Of a DNA stretch of 64,000 nt, positions 41,226 through 50,087 are shown piece after piece. The stretch's first letter is position 1, and each line of letters starts with the position of its first letter. The position numbers and the translations under genes are program-made. Below the pieces are notes generated by a model. It was not told the origin of the DNA. It was given only the letters and a program-made list of their open reading frames with translations, and searched no databases. The stretch is from an uncultured Oscillospiraceae bacterium (GTDB lineage: Bacteria > Bacillota > Clostridia > Oscillospirales > Oscillospiraceae): assembly GCA_902478785.1 (NCBI GenBank), contig CABSMJ010000012.1:14637-78636 (forward strand), given 5' to 3'.

Positions 41226-42416
41226 TCAGCGGGCGTTGTAGGCCTTGATGCCCAGAGCCAGCAGGTCCATGGCGCGCTCCAGGTCGGCCTGCTTGAGGAC
41301 GTAGGCAATACGGATCTCGTTCTTGCCCTTGCCGGGGGTGCCGTAGAAGCTCTCGCCGGGGGCGAACATCACGGTGTCGCCGTGGTCCTCGAACTCCTCC
41401 AACAGCCACATCTGGAACTTCTCCGCATCGTCCACAGGCAAAGCAGCCATGATGTAGAAGGCACCCTTGGGGCACTTGCACACCACACCGGGGATCTCAG
41501 CGAGCTTGGCCATGCAGGTATCCCGGCGGCGCTTATACTCCTCGCGGACGGCGGCGAAGTAGTCGGGGCCCACGGTATACAGCGCGGCAGCGCCCACCTG
41601 GTCCAGCGTGGCGGAGCACAGACGGCCCTGGCAATACTTCATGGCATGGGCCATCAGCTCCTTGTTGCGGGAAATGAGGACACCCACACGGGCGCCGCAG
41701 GCGCTGAAGCGCTTGGACACGGAGTCAATGACCACCACATTATCCGCAGCATCAGGGAACTGCAGCATAGTGGCCAGCTTCTCGCCGCCGTAGACGAACT
41801 CACGATACACCTCGTCGCCGATGACGAAGAGGTTATGCTCCTTGGCGATGTCCACGATCAGGCGCATCTCCTCGGGAGTCAGCACCACGCCAGTGGGGTT
41901 GCCGGGGTTGGTGACCATGATGGCACGGGTGTGCTCGTTGATCTCCGCCTCGATCTTGGCCCGGTCAGCATAGTGATAGCCTTCCTCAGGGGAGGTGTGG
42001 ATGGGGTGGATCTTGCCGCCGGTGACCCGGACGAAGGTGTTGTAGTTGGGATAGAAGGGCTCGGGGATCAGGATCTCGTCGTCGTCATCCAGGATGCACT
42101 CCAGGACCATCTCCAAAGCTTCGCTGCCGCCGGTGGCAGCCAGGATATCCCCACTCTCCAGAGGAATGTCCAGCTTGGCATAGTAGCCGCGGACCGCCTC
42201 GATCAGCTCGGGGATACCGGGAGAGGGAGCATACTCCAGAACAGGCGCGTGGAAATTTCTGACGGCGTCAAAGAACACAGGGGGCGTTTCAATATCAGGC
42301 TGACCAATATTCAAATGATAGATCTTGCGGCCCTTCTTCTCCGCTGCCAAGGCATACGGATGGAATTTGCGCATGGGGGAAAGACCGCATTTTTCGATCT
42401 TGCTGGAAAATTTCAT
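41226..42416 (-). CDS. PLP-dependent class I/II aminotransferase (aspartate type)
   Basis: 396 residues, fold type I. Family motifs: LNIGQPDIETP at the N-terminus, NPGNPTGVV (Asn ligand), GDEVYREFVY (Asp), and the PLP lysine in SVSKRFSACGARVG, with the C-terminal Arg in KNEIRIAYVL. It transaminates an amino acid with 2-oxoglutarate; aspartate or aromatic specificity cannot be separated. ATG follows TAGGAGGT. It stands alone between a strong promoter and a terminator. Confidence 0.92.
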   Translation of the reverse strand: MKFSSKIEKCGLSPMRKFHPYALAAEKKGRKIYHLNIGQPDIETPPVFFDAVRNFHAPVLEYAPSPGIPELIEAVRGYYAKLDIPLESGDILAATGGSEALEMVLECILDDDDEILIPEPFYPNYNTFVRVTGGKIHPIHTSPEEGYHYADRAKIEAEINEHTRAIMVTNPGNPTGVVLTPEEMRLIVDIAKEHNLFVIGDEVYREFVYGGEKLATMLQFPDAADNVVVIDSVSKRFSACGARVGVLISRNKELMAHAMKYCQGRLCSATLDQVGAAALYTVGPDYFAAVREEYKRRRDTCMAKLAEIPGVVCKCPKGAFYIMAALPVDDAEKFQMWLLEEFEDHGDTVMFAPGESFYGTPGKGKNEIRIAYVLKQADLERAMDLLALGIKAYNAR

Positions 42417-42467
42417 TTTGCCTAACCTCCTATATCGATTCTCGGCTTGACGGGATATCCTGATTAC

Positions 42468-42496
42468 ATTCTAGCGCTCTAGTTCCCTATTGTCAA
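42468..42496 (-). promoter_or_regulatory. Aminotransferase promoter
   Basis: TTGACA, 17 bases, TAGAAT. CTAGAGCGCTAG near the -10 box has CTAG half-sites four bases apart. The sequence from 42497 to 42620 is AT-rich with no gene. Confidence 0.75.
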
Positions 42497-42621
42497 CCTT
42501 CTTTTTATTCATCTTGTATAATTTATAGCTCATTTTTTTATTTCATATGTGCAAAACTATCAATTTATTATCACTTTTTTTGATAAGTCCATTTCAAGGG
42601 AAAGTTGGAAGAAAGCGGGCA

Positions 42622-42651
42622 GAAAAAAGCGCGCCCCGAGGACGCGCTTTT
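42622..42651 (-). terminator. ftsK terminator
   Basis: AAAGCGCG / CGCGCTTT with a loop; A/T-runs at both ends, just after the ftsK stop. Confidence 0.8.
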
Positions 42652-42652
42652 C

Positions 42653-45268
42653 TTATTCCTCCGGTGCCTGCTGGGGCTCGGATGGGTCCTCAGCGGCACT
42701 CTCTCCGCCGCTGCCGCCCATCTGCATCTCCTGCCACTGGGCCCGGGTGATGAGCAGCTGACGAGGCTTGGAGCCTTCAAAGGGACCCACGATGCCTCGC
42801 TCCTCCATCTGGTCCACCAGGCGGGCGGCCCGGGAATAGCCCAGCTTCAGCCGGCGCTGGAGCATAGACACGGAGGCCTGTCCGGTCTCCAGCACCACGT
42901 CCACCGCCGCCGGCAGCAGCTCGTCGCCCTCCTCTTCGCCGGATTCGGCAGCTGCGCCGCCCCGGCCTCCGGAGCCCTTCTCCTTCTCCTGAAGGCTCTC
43001 CTCGATCTTCTGCATGACCTCCTGGGAGTAGTCCGCCTCGCCGGTGGACTTGACGAAGGCCACCACCTGCTCGATCTCCTCCGGGGAGATGAAGCAGCCC
43101 TGGACACGGAGGGGCTTACCCTCCCCCAAGGGGGCGTAGAGCATATCGCCCTTGCCCACCAGCTTTTCCGCGCCGGTGGTATCCAAAATGATGCGGGACT
43201 CCAGAGAGGAGGCCACGGCGAAGGCGATCCGGCTGGGGATGTTGGCCTTCATCAATCCGGTGATGACGTCGGCGGAGGGCCGCTGGGTGGCGATGACCAG
43301 GTGCATGCCGGCGGCACGGCCCATCTGCGCCACTCGGCAGATGGATTCCTCCACCTCCTTGGCAGCCACCAACATCAGATCTGCCAGCTCGTCGATGACC
43401 ACCACCACGCTGGGCAGCTTCTCCATGCCCTCCTGCTGGGCGGCCAGGGCGTTGTAGCCCGCCAGATCCTTCACGCCGTTCTCCGAAAAGGCCTTGTAGC
43501 GCTTCATCATCTCAAACACCGCCCACTGCAGGGCACCGGCGGCCTTCTTCGGGTCCGTCACCACCGGGATCAGCAGGTGGGGGATGCCGTTATAGGGCGC
43601 CAGCTCCACCATCTTGGGGTCCACCATGATGAAACGGACCTCCTCGGGAGTGGACTTATAGAGCATACTGATGATAAGGGAGTTGGTGCACACCGACTTA
43701 CCGGAGCCGGTGGTACCGGCAATGAGCACGTGGGGAAGCTTTGCGATGTTGCCCACGATGTGGTTGCCGCCGATGTCCTTGCCCACGGCAAAGGCCACGT
43801 TGGACTTGTGCTGGGTGAACTCCTTGGACTCGATGACCTCCCGGATCAGCACCGGGGTCACCTGCCGGTTGGGCACCTCGATGCCCACCACGGAGATCTT
43901 GTCCGGCACGGCGGCGATACGCACGCCGCTGGCACCCAGGGCCAGGGCAATGTCGTCGGACAGGTTGGTGATCTTGCTCAGCTTCACACCCTGTTCCAGG
44001 GTAAACTCATACCGGGTCACCGACGGGCCATGAACCACGTCGCCCGGGGTGGCCTCTACGCCGAAGCTGTGGAGGGTCTCCGACAGGCGGCGGGAGTTGT
44101 TGCGCAGCTCGGCGCCCACCTCGGTGTAGTTGTCTGTCCGATTCTCCTTCAGCAGCGTGATGGGGGGATACTGATAGGTGCTCTCCCCCATGGATGCCTG
44201 CTTGTCCTCGATCTCCCGGGTGACGGCCTCCGTGGCGGCGGCCACCTCCGCGGCGGTAGAGGCGTTTTTGGTCTTGCGCTCCTGGGGCGCGGCAGGCGTC
44301 TCCGTCCGGGCCTGGACAGCGGGCTCCGCCGCCTGAGGTGCAGGCTCCAGGGTCAGGATCTGGGGCGCCGGTGAAACCGGTGCAGGCTGCGCCACGGGCG
44401 CCGGCTGCTCCTGCTGTTGGCCCGTTTTGCCGGTCAGCAGCTGATCGGGCGAGGGGATCTCCTCGGACTTGTGACGGAAAAAGCCGGTGAGTCGGGAGGG
44501 CTTTTTCTCCGGCAGGGCCACAGGCTCGTCCAAAGGAATATCGATGGAGGGCCGTGGCTCCGTCCTGGCCGGGCGGACGGGCTCTGTGGGCACCACCCGG
44601 ATTCGGGGCTGGGGCTCCTCCTCATACTCATATTCCAGACGCTCCCGGCTGCGGGCCTTCTCCACAATGGCCCCCACTGTCAGCCGCAGCGCCACCATCA
44701 GCAGCACCACAAAGAGCACGGTGAAGATGATGATGGAGGCCACCTTAGAAAAGACGGCCACAAAGCCCACGGCGATGGTTCCGGAGATGGCGCCGCCGGA
44801 GTCTAAGGCCACGCCGGTCTCCCACAGCCGCTTGAGCACCGCAAAGGAGCTTTCAAATTTGATGTCGCACAGGACCATGTGACACAGGCTCCCCAGCAGC
44901 AGCGGCAGCAGCAGCGCACAGCTGACCCGCAGCCGCACTGGACGGCCGTGGTGGAAGAGCAGGATGCCGGAAGCCAGCAGCAGCGCCGGTGCCCACAGGT
45001 AATAGCCGTAGCCGAACAGGCCCTTGAGCAGCTTGGCGCTCCAATTCAGGAAGATGGCCTGGACGTGGAAATAGCTCACGGCGATCAGCAGCGCCAGCAG
45101 CAGGCAAACCACGCCCCCTACCTCCCGCCGGACAGGGCGCTTCTCCGGCCGTTTGACCCGGGAGCCGCCCTTCTTGGAGGCAGCGGAGGAGCGGGATGTG
45201 CTCTTGCTGCCACTCCTAGACTGGCCAGAGCGTTTTGTGGTTTTTTTGGATGTCGTGGATGCTGCCAC
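42653..45268 (-). CDS. ftsK: DNA translocase FtsK/SpoIIIE
   Basis: 871 residues. A basic, Ser/Lys-rich N-terminus (residues 1-47) is followed by four hydrophobic segments to about residue 200 that anchor it at the septum, then a Pro/Glu/Ala-rich linker. The motor has Walker A GTTGSGKSV (about residue 520) and Walker B VVVVIDELADLM; the tail is the winged-helix gamma domain (VSMLQRRLKLGYSRAARLVDQME) that reads orienting DNA motifs. It pumps chromosomal DNA through the closing septum or into the forespore. GTG 45268 follows GGGAGG. Confidence 0.97.
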   Translation of the reverse strand: MAASTTSKKTTKRSGQSRSGSKSTSRSSAASKKGGSRVKRPEKRPVRREVGGVVCLLLALLIAVSYFHVQAIFLNWSAKLLKGLFGYGYYLWAPALLLASGILLFHHGRPVRLRVSCALLLPLLLGSLCHMVLCDIKFESSFAVLKRLWETGVALDSGGAISGTIAVGFVAVFSKVASIIIFTVLFVVLLMVALRLTVGAIVEKARSRERLEYEYEEEPQPRIRVVPTEPVRPARTEPRPSIDIPLDEPVALPEKKPSRLTGFFRHKSEEIPSPDQLLTGKTGQQQEQPAPVAQPAPVSPAPQILTLEPAPQAAEPAVQARTETPAAPQERKTKNASTAAEVAAATEAVTREIEDKQASMGESTYQYPPITLLKENRTDNYTEVGAELRNNSRRLSETLHSFGVEATPGDVVHGPSVTRYEFTLEQGVKLSKITNLSDDIALALGASGVRIAAVPDKISVVGIEVPNRQVTPVLIREVIESKEFTQHKSNVAFAVGKDIGGNHIVGNIAKLPHVLIAGTTGSGKSVCTNSLIISMLYKSTPEEVRFIMVDPKMVELAPYNGIPHLLIPVVTDPKKAAGALQWAVFEMMKRYKAFSENGVKDLAGYNALAAQQEGMEKLPSVVVVIDELADLMLVAAKEVEESICRVAQMGRAAGMHLVIATQRPSADVITGLMKANIPSRIAFAVASSLESRIILDTTGAEKLVGKGDMLYAPLGEGKPLRVQGCFISPEEIEQVVAFVKSTGEADYSQEVMQKIEESLQEKEKGSGGRGGAAAESGEEEGDELLPAAVDVVLETGQASVSMLQRRLKLGYSRAARLVDQMEERGIVGPFEGSKPRQLLITRAQWQEMQMGGSGGESAAEDPSEPQQAPEE

Positions 45269-45354
45269 CAGGTGATACCTCCCAGAAATGTTCTTCCGGC
45301 GGGCCCTGCGGGTCCGCCGGGTGTCCTATGTAGTCGTGTGTGATCCGCCACAGG

Positions 45355-45701
45355 GAATTGCCTCTGCGGCAGGATGCCGGGCATGCCTGGACGCCGCTTG
45401 TGCGGCGCAGGCAAATTCGGCCCTTATCCCCGGACCAGGGTCAGAATCAGCGTCAGCGCACCCATGGCCCAGCAGCAATAGGCAAAGAAGCCGAATTTAC
45501 ACCCCGAAAAAGTCCCCTTTTCCGGGGCCCCATTTATTTTACTTCCTCGGGGCAAGTGAATTGCCCCTGCGGCAGGATGCTCCGCATGCCTGGACGCCGC
45601 TTCCGCGGCGTAGACAAATTCGGCCCTTATCCCCGGACCAGGGTCAAAACCAGCGTCAGCGCGCCCATGGCCCAGCAGTAGTAGGCGAAGAAGCCGAATT
45701 T
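45355..45701. repeat. Two 144-base direct repeats covering the uppP 3' end
   Basis: Copy 1 (45355-45498) and copy 2 (45558-45701) are 203 bases apart, roughly 85% alike. Copy 2 contains the last 24 codons of uppP plus 69 bases of 3' flank. The 59 bases between them hold a weak CCCC/GGGG hairpin on the minus strand followed by TTTTT. Confidence 0.9.
45424..45498 (-). pseudogene. Remnant second copy of the uppP C-terminus
   Basis: The frame encodes KFGFFAYCCWAMGALTLILT then LVRG and stop, differing from the true uppP end at two residues (Y to C, V to I). Six codons differ at the base level and four of these changes are silent, as in coding DNA. No start or upstream part of the gene remains. 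Confidence 0.75.
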
Positions 45702-46463
45702 GCCTTTGTCTGCGATCATCTTCAGCAGTCGGATGCAGGCATAGCCCACCACTGCGGCTACCACCACGCCCGCCAGATACACGGGCATATCGCTCCACTG
45801 GATGCTGCCCGCCAGGGCGTCCTTCAGGCTCAGGATATTGGCACCCAGGATGGCGGGAATAGACATGAGGAAGGAAAAGCGCACGGCGAATTTCCGGTCA
45901 AAGCCCACAAAGCAGCCGGCGGTGATGGTGGTGCCGGAGCGGGAGATACCCGGGCAGGTGGCGATGGCCTGCCCCACACCTACCAGCAGCGCATCCACCA
46001 CCGTGGCGGTCTTTTCCGTCTTGCGGCCCTTCCGGACCCGGTCACTGGCAAAGAGCAGGAAGCCTGTGACCAGCAGCGCGCCGGCCACGAAGTACATGTT
46101 GTCCGACAGCCCCTCCACCATGTCTTTCACCGGCAGCACCAGAAACAGCGGCAGCGTTCCCGCGATGATCAGCACGATCATTCGCCGGGCCGGAGGCACC
46201 GGATTGGGGGTGGTGTGATGGGCCAGATCGCTGATGCCCCGGAAAAACTCCAGGATCATATCCCGGATGTCCGGCCAGTAGGCCACGAATACAGCCACCA
46301 ATGTACCCAGGTGCAGCAATACGTCAAAAAAAGTGCCGTCGGTCCCCTCCACCGGCAGATCCAGCAGGTTGCGGGCGATGGCCAGATGGCCGGAACTGGA
46401 GACCGGCAAAAACTCGGTGATACCCTGGACCACACCAAGGAGCAAAGCGGATATAAGAGACAA
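45627..46463 (-). CDS. uppP: Undecaprenyl-diphosphatase
   Basis: 278 residues from TTG 46463, seven bases after GGAGG. An integral membrane enzyme (eight helices) that removes a phosphate from undecaprenyl pyrophosphate, recycling the lipid carrier for peptidoglycan and other envelope polymers; bacitracin blocks this cycle. Family motifs: GITEFLPVSSSGH (pump-region Glu), GISRSGTTI with the catalytic Ser/Arg, and the C-terminal ALTLVLTLVRG. Longer open frames upstream overlap rnc and are not real. The 3' end is duplicated downstream. Confidence 0.95.
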   Translation of the reverse strand: MSLISALLLGVVQGITEFLPVSSSGHLAIARNLLDLPVEGTDGTFFDVLLHLGTLVAVFVAYWPDIRDMILEFFRGISDLAHHTTPNPVPPARRMIVLIIAGTLPLFLVLPVKDMVEGLSDNMYFVAGALLVTGFLLFASDRVRKGRKTEKTATVVDALLVGVGQAIATCPGISRSGTTITAGCFVGFDRKFAVRFSFLMSIPAILGANILSLKDALAGSIQWSDMPVYLAGVVVAAVVGYACIRLLKMIADKGKFGFFAYYCWAMGALTLVLTLVRG

Positions 46464-46494
46464 AATGTCTCCTCCTTTCTGTTTCAATACAGAA

Positions 46495-46503
46495 TTCAGT
46501 ATA
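46495..46503 (-). promoter_or_regulatory. uppP extended -10 element
   Basis: TGCTATACT on the minus strand, with no clear -35 box; 35 bases before the uppP start. Confidence 0.4.
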
Positions 46504-46562
46504 GCACAGCCGCCCGGGGAAAGCCAGCAAAATTTGCCGTCCCCACAGGCCGTGGGAAAACA

Positions 46563-46590
46563 ACAGGAGGAGACCTTCGTCCCCTCCTGT
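46563..46590 (-). terminator. Terminator after rnc
   Basis: ACAGGAGGGGA / TCTCCTCCTGT with a loop and TTGTTTT on the minus strand. Confidence 0.75.
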
Positions 46591-46596
46591 CTTTGG

Positions 46597-47277
46597 TTAT
46601 GCCTGCAGCTTTTCCAGAGCGGCCCGGGCAGCGGACTGCTCGGCTTCTTTCTTGCTGTGGCCCTCTCCGGCGCCCACCACCGCTCCGTTGAGCAGCACCT
46701 CCGCCAGGAAGGTTTTGTTGTGGTCGGGCCCGGACTCACCGGCCATGCGGTAGACCAGCTCCTGGTCCGGCTGACGCTGGACCAGCTCCTGCAGGGCGGT
46801 CTTGTAGTCCTTGCGTTTCTCCTCCACCACTTCTTCCCGCTGGCAGTCCAGCAGTACCCGATGGATGAGGGCGGAGGCAGCCTCGATGCCGCCGTCCAGA
46901 TACACGGCGGCAAACACCGCCTCCGTGGCGTCCGCCAGGATGGAGGCCCGGGTCCGGCCTCCGCCGGCCTCCTCGCCCCGTCCCAGCTTCAGATGATCCC
47001 CCAGGCCAAGGCCCTGGGCCACCTCGTGGAGGCTCTCCTCGCACACCAGGGCCGCCCGGATCCGGGTCAGGTCCCCCTCCGGCAGGTCCGGATGGCGCAA
47101 AAACAAAAATTCCGCCGTTACAAAGCCCAGCACAGAGTCCCCCAGGAACTCCAGGCGCTCATTGCTCTCCAGCCCCTGGCCCCGGTGCTCGTTGGCATAG
47201 GAGCTGTGATTCAGGGCCTCGCTGAGCAGGGCCTTGTTGCGAAAGGTATATCCCAGCTTTTTCTCCAGGCTTTCCAT
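46597..47277 (-). CDS. rnc: Ribonuclease III
   Basis: 226 residues. The N-terminal nuclease domain has NERLEFLGDSVLGF, the signature of the Mg2+-dependent active site, and ATEAVFAAVYLDGG for the second metal ligand; the double-stranded RNA-binding domain follows (DYKTALQELVQ, GEGHSKKEAEQSAARAAL). It processes rRNA precursors and structured mRNA. MESLEKKLGY at 47277 follows GGAGGAGGGAG. Last gene of the acpP-rnc end of a housekeeping run, though a terminator-like hairpin sits between acpP and rnc. Confidence 0.97.
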   Translation of the reverse strand: MESLEKKLGYTFRNKALLSEALNHSSYANEHRGQGLESNERLEFLGDSVLGFVTAEFLFLRHPDLPEGDLTRIRAALVCEESLHEVAQGLGLGDHLKLGRGEEAGGGRTRASILADATEAVFAAVYLDGGIEAASALIHRVLLDCQREEVVEEKRKDYKTALQELVQRQPDQELVYRMAGESGPDHNKTFLAEVLLNGAVVGAGEGHSKKEAEQSAARAALEKLQA

Positions 47278-47307
47278 CTGTGTCTCCCTCCTCCGGTGAT
47301 GCCGTGA

Positions 47308-47339
47308 CAAAAGGAAACCCCGCACAGGCGGGGCTTTCC
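47308..47339 (-). terminator. Possible terminator between acpP and rnc
   Basis: GGAAAGCCCCGC / GCGGGGTTTCC followed by TTTTG, directly after acpP. It may be partial, letting some transcription into rnc. Confidence 0.6.
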
Positions 47340-47349
47340 TCCTCTTTTC

Positions 47350-47598
47350 TTATTTGGACAGCTTGCCGCTGAGGAACTGCACGATGTCCCCCACGGTCTT
47401 CATCCCGGTCAGCTCGTCCTCCTGGACTTCGCCGATGTCGAACTCCTCTTCCATGGCCATGACCAGTTCCACCAGGTCCACGGAATCCGCACCCAGATCC
47501 TCCTCAAAAGAAGTCTCCATGGTGATCTCTTCCGGCGCGGTGGCAAACTGTTCTCCAATGAGTTCCTGCAGTTTTTTCAGAATTTCTTCCGGTGTCAT
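47350..47598 (-). CDS. acpP: Acyl carrier protein
   Basis: 82 residues starting MTPEEILKKLQELIG. The phosphopantetheine site is the Ser of GADSVDLVELVM, and the acidic helices (MEEEFDIGEVQEDEL) are typical. It carries acyl groups for fatty-acid synthesis and hands them to PlsX, encoded just upstream on the same strand. GGGAG is about 11 bases before the ATG; an open frame up to 47676 extends over the promoter and is not translated. Confidence 0.95.
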   Translation of the reverse strand: MTPEEILKKLQELIGEQFATAPEEITMETSFEEDLGADSVDLVELVMAMEEEFDIGEVQEDELTGMKTVGDIVQFLSGKLSK

Positions 47599-47646
47599 TG
47601 CGCTTGTTGCTCCCTTCTGCATAGGTGTCAGAATCGTTCTTGAAGC

Positions 47647-47676
47647 ATCATACGGCAATGGGCCGCCCCTTGTCAA
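47647..47676 (-). promoter_or_regulatory. acpP promoter
   Basis: TTGACA, 18 bases, TATGAT, placed between plsX and acpP and so giving acpP an extra start. Confidence 0.75.
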
Positions 47677-47682
47677 TAGGAA

Positions 47683-48729
47683 TCAGGCTTTTTCTCCCTC
47701 TTTTTGCGTTTCGTGCCCCACCCGCATATACTCGATGTTCTCCTCCACCGCCTGGACAAAGCCGCTGGAGGCAAAGGCCACAGCCTGCCGCACGGCATTT
47801 TGAATGGCCAGGGCGTTGGAGCTGCCATGGGCCTTGATGACCGGCTTGGAGATGCCCAGGAAGGGCGTACCGCCCACCTGGTTGGGGTCCAAAGTCTTTT
47901 TGAACTCCCGCATTCCGTCCTTGACCAGGGCGCCGCCCAGCTTGTGGCGGGTGGTGTCGGACAGAACGGTCTTGAGCTGGCCGTAGAGGAACTTGCCGGC
48001 GCCCTCCACGGACTTGAGCATGATGTTGCCGGAGAAGCCGTCGGCCACGATCACATCTGCGCCGCCCATCATGGCGTCGCTGGGCTCGATGTTGCCCACA
48101 AAGTGGATGCGGCCGCTCTCCCCCGCCTCCTGCAGGCGCTCATAGGTCTCCCGGCGCAGGCCGTCACCCTTTTCGGCCTCGGCGCCGATGTTCAAAAGGG
48201 CCACCCGGGGCTGCTCCACGCCGCAGACCCGCTGGGAGTAGAAGTTGGCCAGATAGGCAAACTGGAGCAGGTACTCGGGGGTGCACTCGGCGTTGGCGCC
48301 GCAGTCGCACAGCAGGGCACTGCCGCCCTGGACGGGGATCTGGGGGCACATGGCCGCCCGGCGGATGCCCCGGATACGCTTGACCACCAGCGTGGCGCCC
48401 GCCAGCAGGGCGCCGGTGGAGCCGGCAGAGACAAAGGCGTCTCCCTTTCCGTCCCGCAGCAGGTTCAGTCCCACGGTCAGCGAGGAGTCCTTTTTGCGCT
48501 TGAAGGCGGTGGCGGGGTCGTCGGCGATCTCCACCACCTCGGTGGCGTTGGCGATCTCCACCCCCTTGGGCAGATCCTTCTCCCCGCAGTCGGCGATGGC
48601 CTGCAGCACGGCCTCGGCACGGCCTGTCAGCAGGATGTCCACCCCGTAGGCCTTGTGCGCCGCCAGGGCGCCCCGGACGATCTCCAGAGGGGCGTTGTCG
48701 CCGCCCATGGCATCTACAATGATTTTCAT
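47683..48729 (-). CDS. plsX: Phosphate acyltransferase PlsX
   Basis: 348 residues. PlsX converts acyl-ACP to acyl-phosphate, the first step of phosphatidic acid synthesis in Firmicutes. MKIIVDAMGGDNAP at the N-terminus, VSAGSTGALLAG and GGADVIVADGFSGNIMLKS are the family motifs. ATG 48729 is chosen over ATG 48735 because AAAGGAG lies about nine bases before it; it overlaps the trmFO stop by four bases, so the two are translated together. acpP follows. Confidence 0.96.
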   Translation of the reverse strand: MKIIVDAMGGDNAPLEIVRGALAAHKAYGVDILLTGRAEAVLQAIADCGEKDLPKGVEIANATEVVEIADDPATAFKRKKDSSLTVGLNLLRDGKGDAFVSAGSTGALLAGATLVVKRIRGIRRAAMCPQIPVQGGSALLCDCGANAECTPEYLLQFAYLANFYSQRVCGVEQPRVALLNIGAEAEKGDGLRRETYERLQEAGESGRIHFVGNIEPSDAMMGGADVIVADGFSGNIMLKSVEGAGKFLYGQLKTVLSDTTRHKLGGALVKDGMREFKKTLDPNQVGGTPFLGISKPVIKAHGSSNALAIQNAVRQAVAFASSGFVQAVEENIEYMRVGHETQKEGEKA

Positions 48730-50036
48730 TGGCATATCTCCTTTTGCAGCGCGTCGATCTGCTCCAGACTGCGCTGAGACAATGCGGCATTCTTGTTCCG
48801 CTTCCCCTTCACCTTATAGCCCAGGGGCGGGATGATACCGAAGTTGATGTTCATAGGCTGGAAATGGGTCACGCTCTCGTCGCTGACGTACAATCCCAAG
48901 GCGCCGATGGCCGTCTCCTGGGGGAAATCCACCGGCGGCAGGTCCGCCAGGCGCCGGGCCGTCTCCACCCCCACCAGGAAACCGCTGGCGGTGGACTCCA
49001 CATATCCCTCCACGCCGGTCATCTGGCCGGCGAAGGAAATGCGGGGCTCCGCCTTGAGCCGGTAGTACCGGTCCAGCAGCCGGGGCGAGTCCAGATAGGT
49101 GTTGCGGTGCATCACGCCGTAGCGCAGAAACTCCGCGTCGTGGAGGGCGGGGATCATGGAGAACACCCGTTTTTGCTCCGGGAAGCGCAGGTGGGTCTGA
49201 AAGCCCACCAGGTTGTACACGGTGCCTGCGGCGTTGTCCTTGCGCAGCTGCACCACGGCAAAGGGCTCCTTCCCCGTTTTGGGATCCCGGAGGCCCCGGG
49301 GCTTGAGGGGCCCGTAGCACAGGGTGTCCCGGCCCCGGCGGGCCATCACCTCCACCGGCATACAGCCCTCAAAGACCTGGCTATCCTCAAAGCCGTGGAC
49401 CGGTGCCTCCTGGGCGGTGGTCAGGGCCTCCCAGAAGCGCTGGTACTCCTCCTCCGTCAGGGGGCAGTTGATGTAGTCCGGCGTGCCCTTGTCATAGCGG
49501 GAGGCGAAGAAGGCGCTGTCCATGTCCACCGACTCAAAGCTGACCAGGGGAGCCGCCGCGTCATAGAAATGGAGATCGCAGCCCTCCCCCAGCAGCCCTT
49601 CCAGCCGCTGGGCCAGGGCGTCGGAGGTGAGGGGTCCGGTGGCCACGACCACCTCTCCCTCCGCCGGCAGCTCCGTCACCTCGCCGGTGTGGAGGGTGAT
49701 GTTGGGGTGGGACTTGATGCGCTCTGTCACCAGAGCGGCAAAGCCGTGGCGGTCCACCGCCAGGGCGCCGCCGGCCTCCACCGCCGTGGCGTCGGCGCAG
49801 GAGAGGATCAGCGACCCCAGACGGCGCAGCTCCTCCTTCAAAAGCCCCACGGCGTTCTCCAGTCCGGCGCCCCGGAGGGAGTTGGAGCAGCACAGCTCCG
49901 CAAAGTAGTCCGTGGTATGGGCGGGGGTCCTCTTGATGGGCTTCATCTCCCACAGATCCACCGACACGCCCCGCTGGGCCAGCTGCCAGGCGCACTCGCT
50001 GCCGGCCAATCCGGCGCCGATGACGGTTGCTTGCAT
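48726..50036 (-). CDS. trmFO: Folate/FAD-dependent tRNA (uracil-5-)-methyltransferase TrmFO
   Basis: 436 residues. It makes m5U54 in tRNA using methylene-tetrahydrofolate and FAD. The N-terminal FAD-binding motif is VIGAGLAGSECAW; ELCCSNSLRG and YINCPLTEEEYQRFW are family signatures with the catalytic cysteines, and FAGQMTGVEGYVESTASG closes the fold. GGATGG is upstream. It precedes plsX by a four-base overlap. Placement next to topA is conserved in Firmicutes. Confidence 0.97.
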   Translation of the reverse strand: MQATVIGAGLAGSECAWQLAQRGVSVDLWEMKPIKRTPAHTTDYFAELCCSNSLRGAGLENAVGLLKEELRRLGSLILSCADATAVEAGGALAVDRHGFAALVTERIKSHPNITLHTGEVTELPAEGEVVVATGPLTSDALAQRLEGLLGEGCDLHFYDAAAPLVSFESVDMDSAFFASRYDKGTPDYINCPLTEEEYQRFWEALTTAQEAPVHGFEDSQVFEGCMPVEVMARRGRDTLCYGPLKPRGLRDPKTGKEPFAVVQLRKDNAAGTVYNLVGFQTHLRFPEQKRVFSMIPALHDAEFLRYGVMHRNTYLDSPRLLDRYYRLKAEPRISFAGQMTGVEGYVESTASGFLVGVETARRLADLPPVDFPQETAIGALGLYVSDESVTHFQPMNINFGIIPPLGYKVKGKRNKNAALSQRSLEQIDALQKEICQ

Positions 50037-50087
50037 AGTTCCATCCTTTCTCCGTATCCCGGGCCCGGCCGGAAATGTGAGCCGGGC

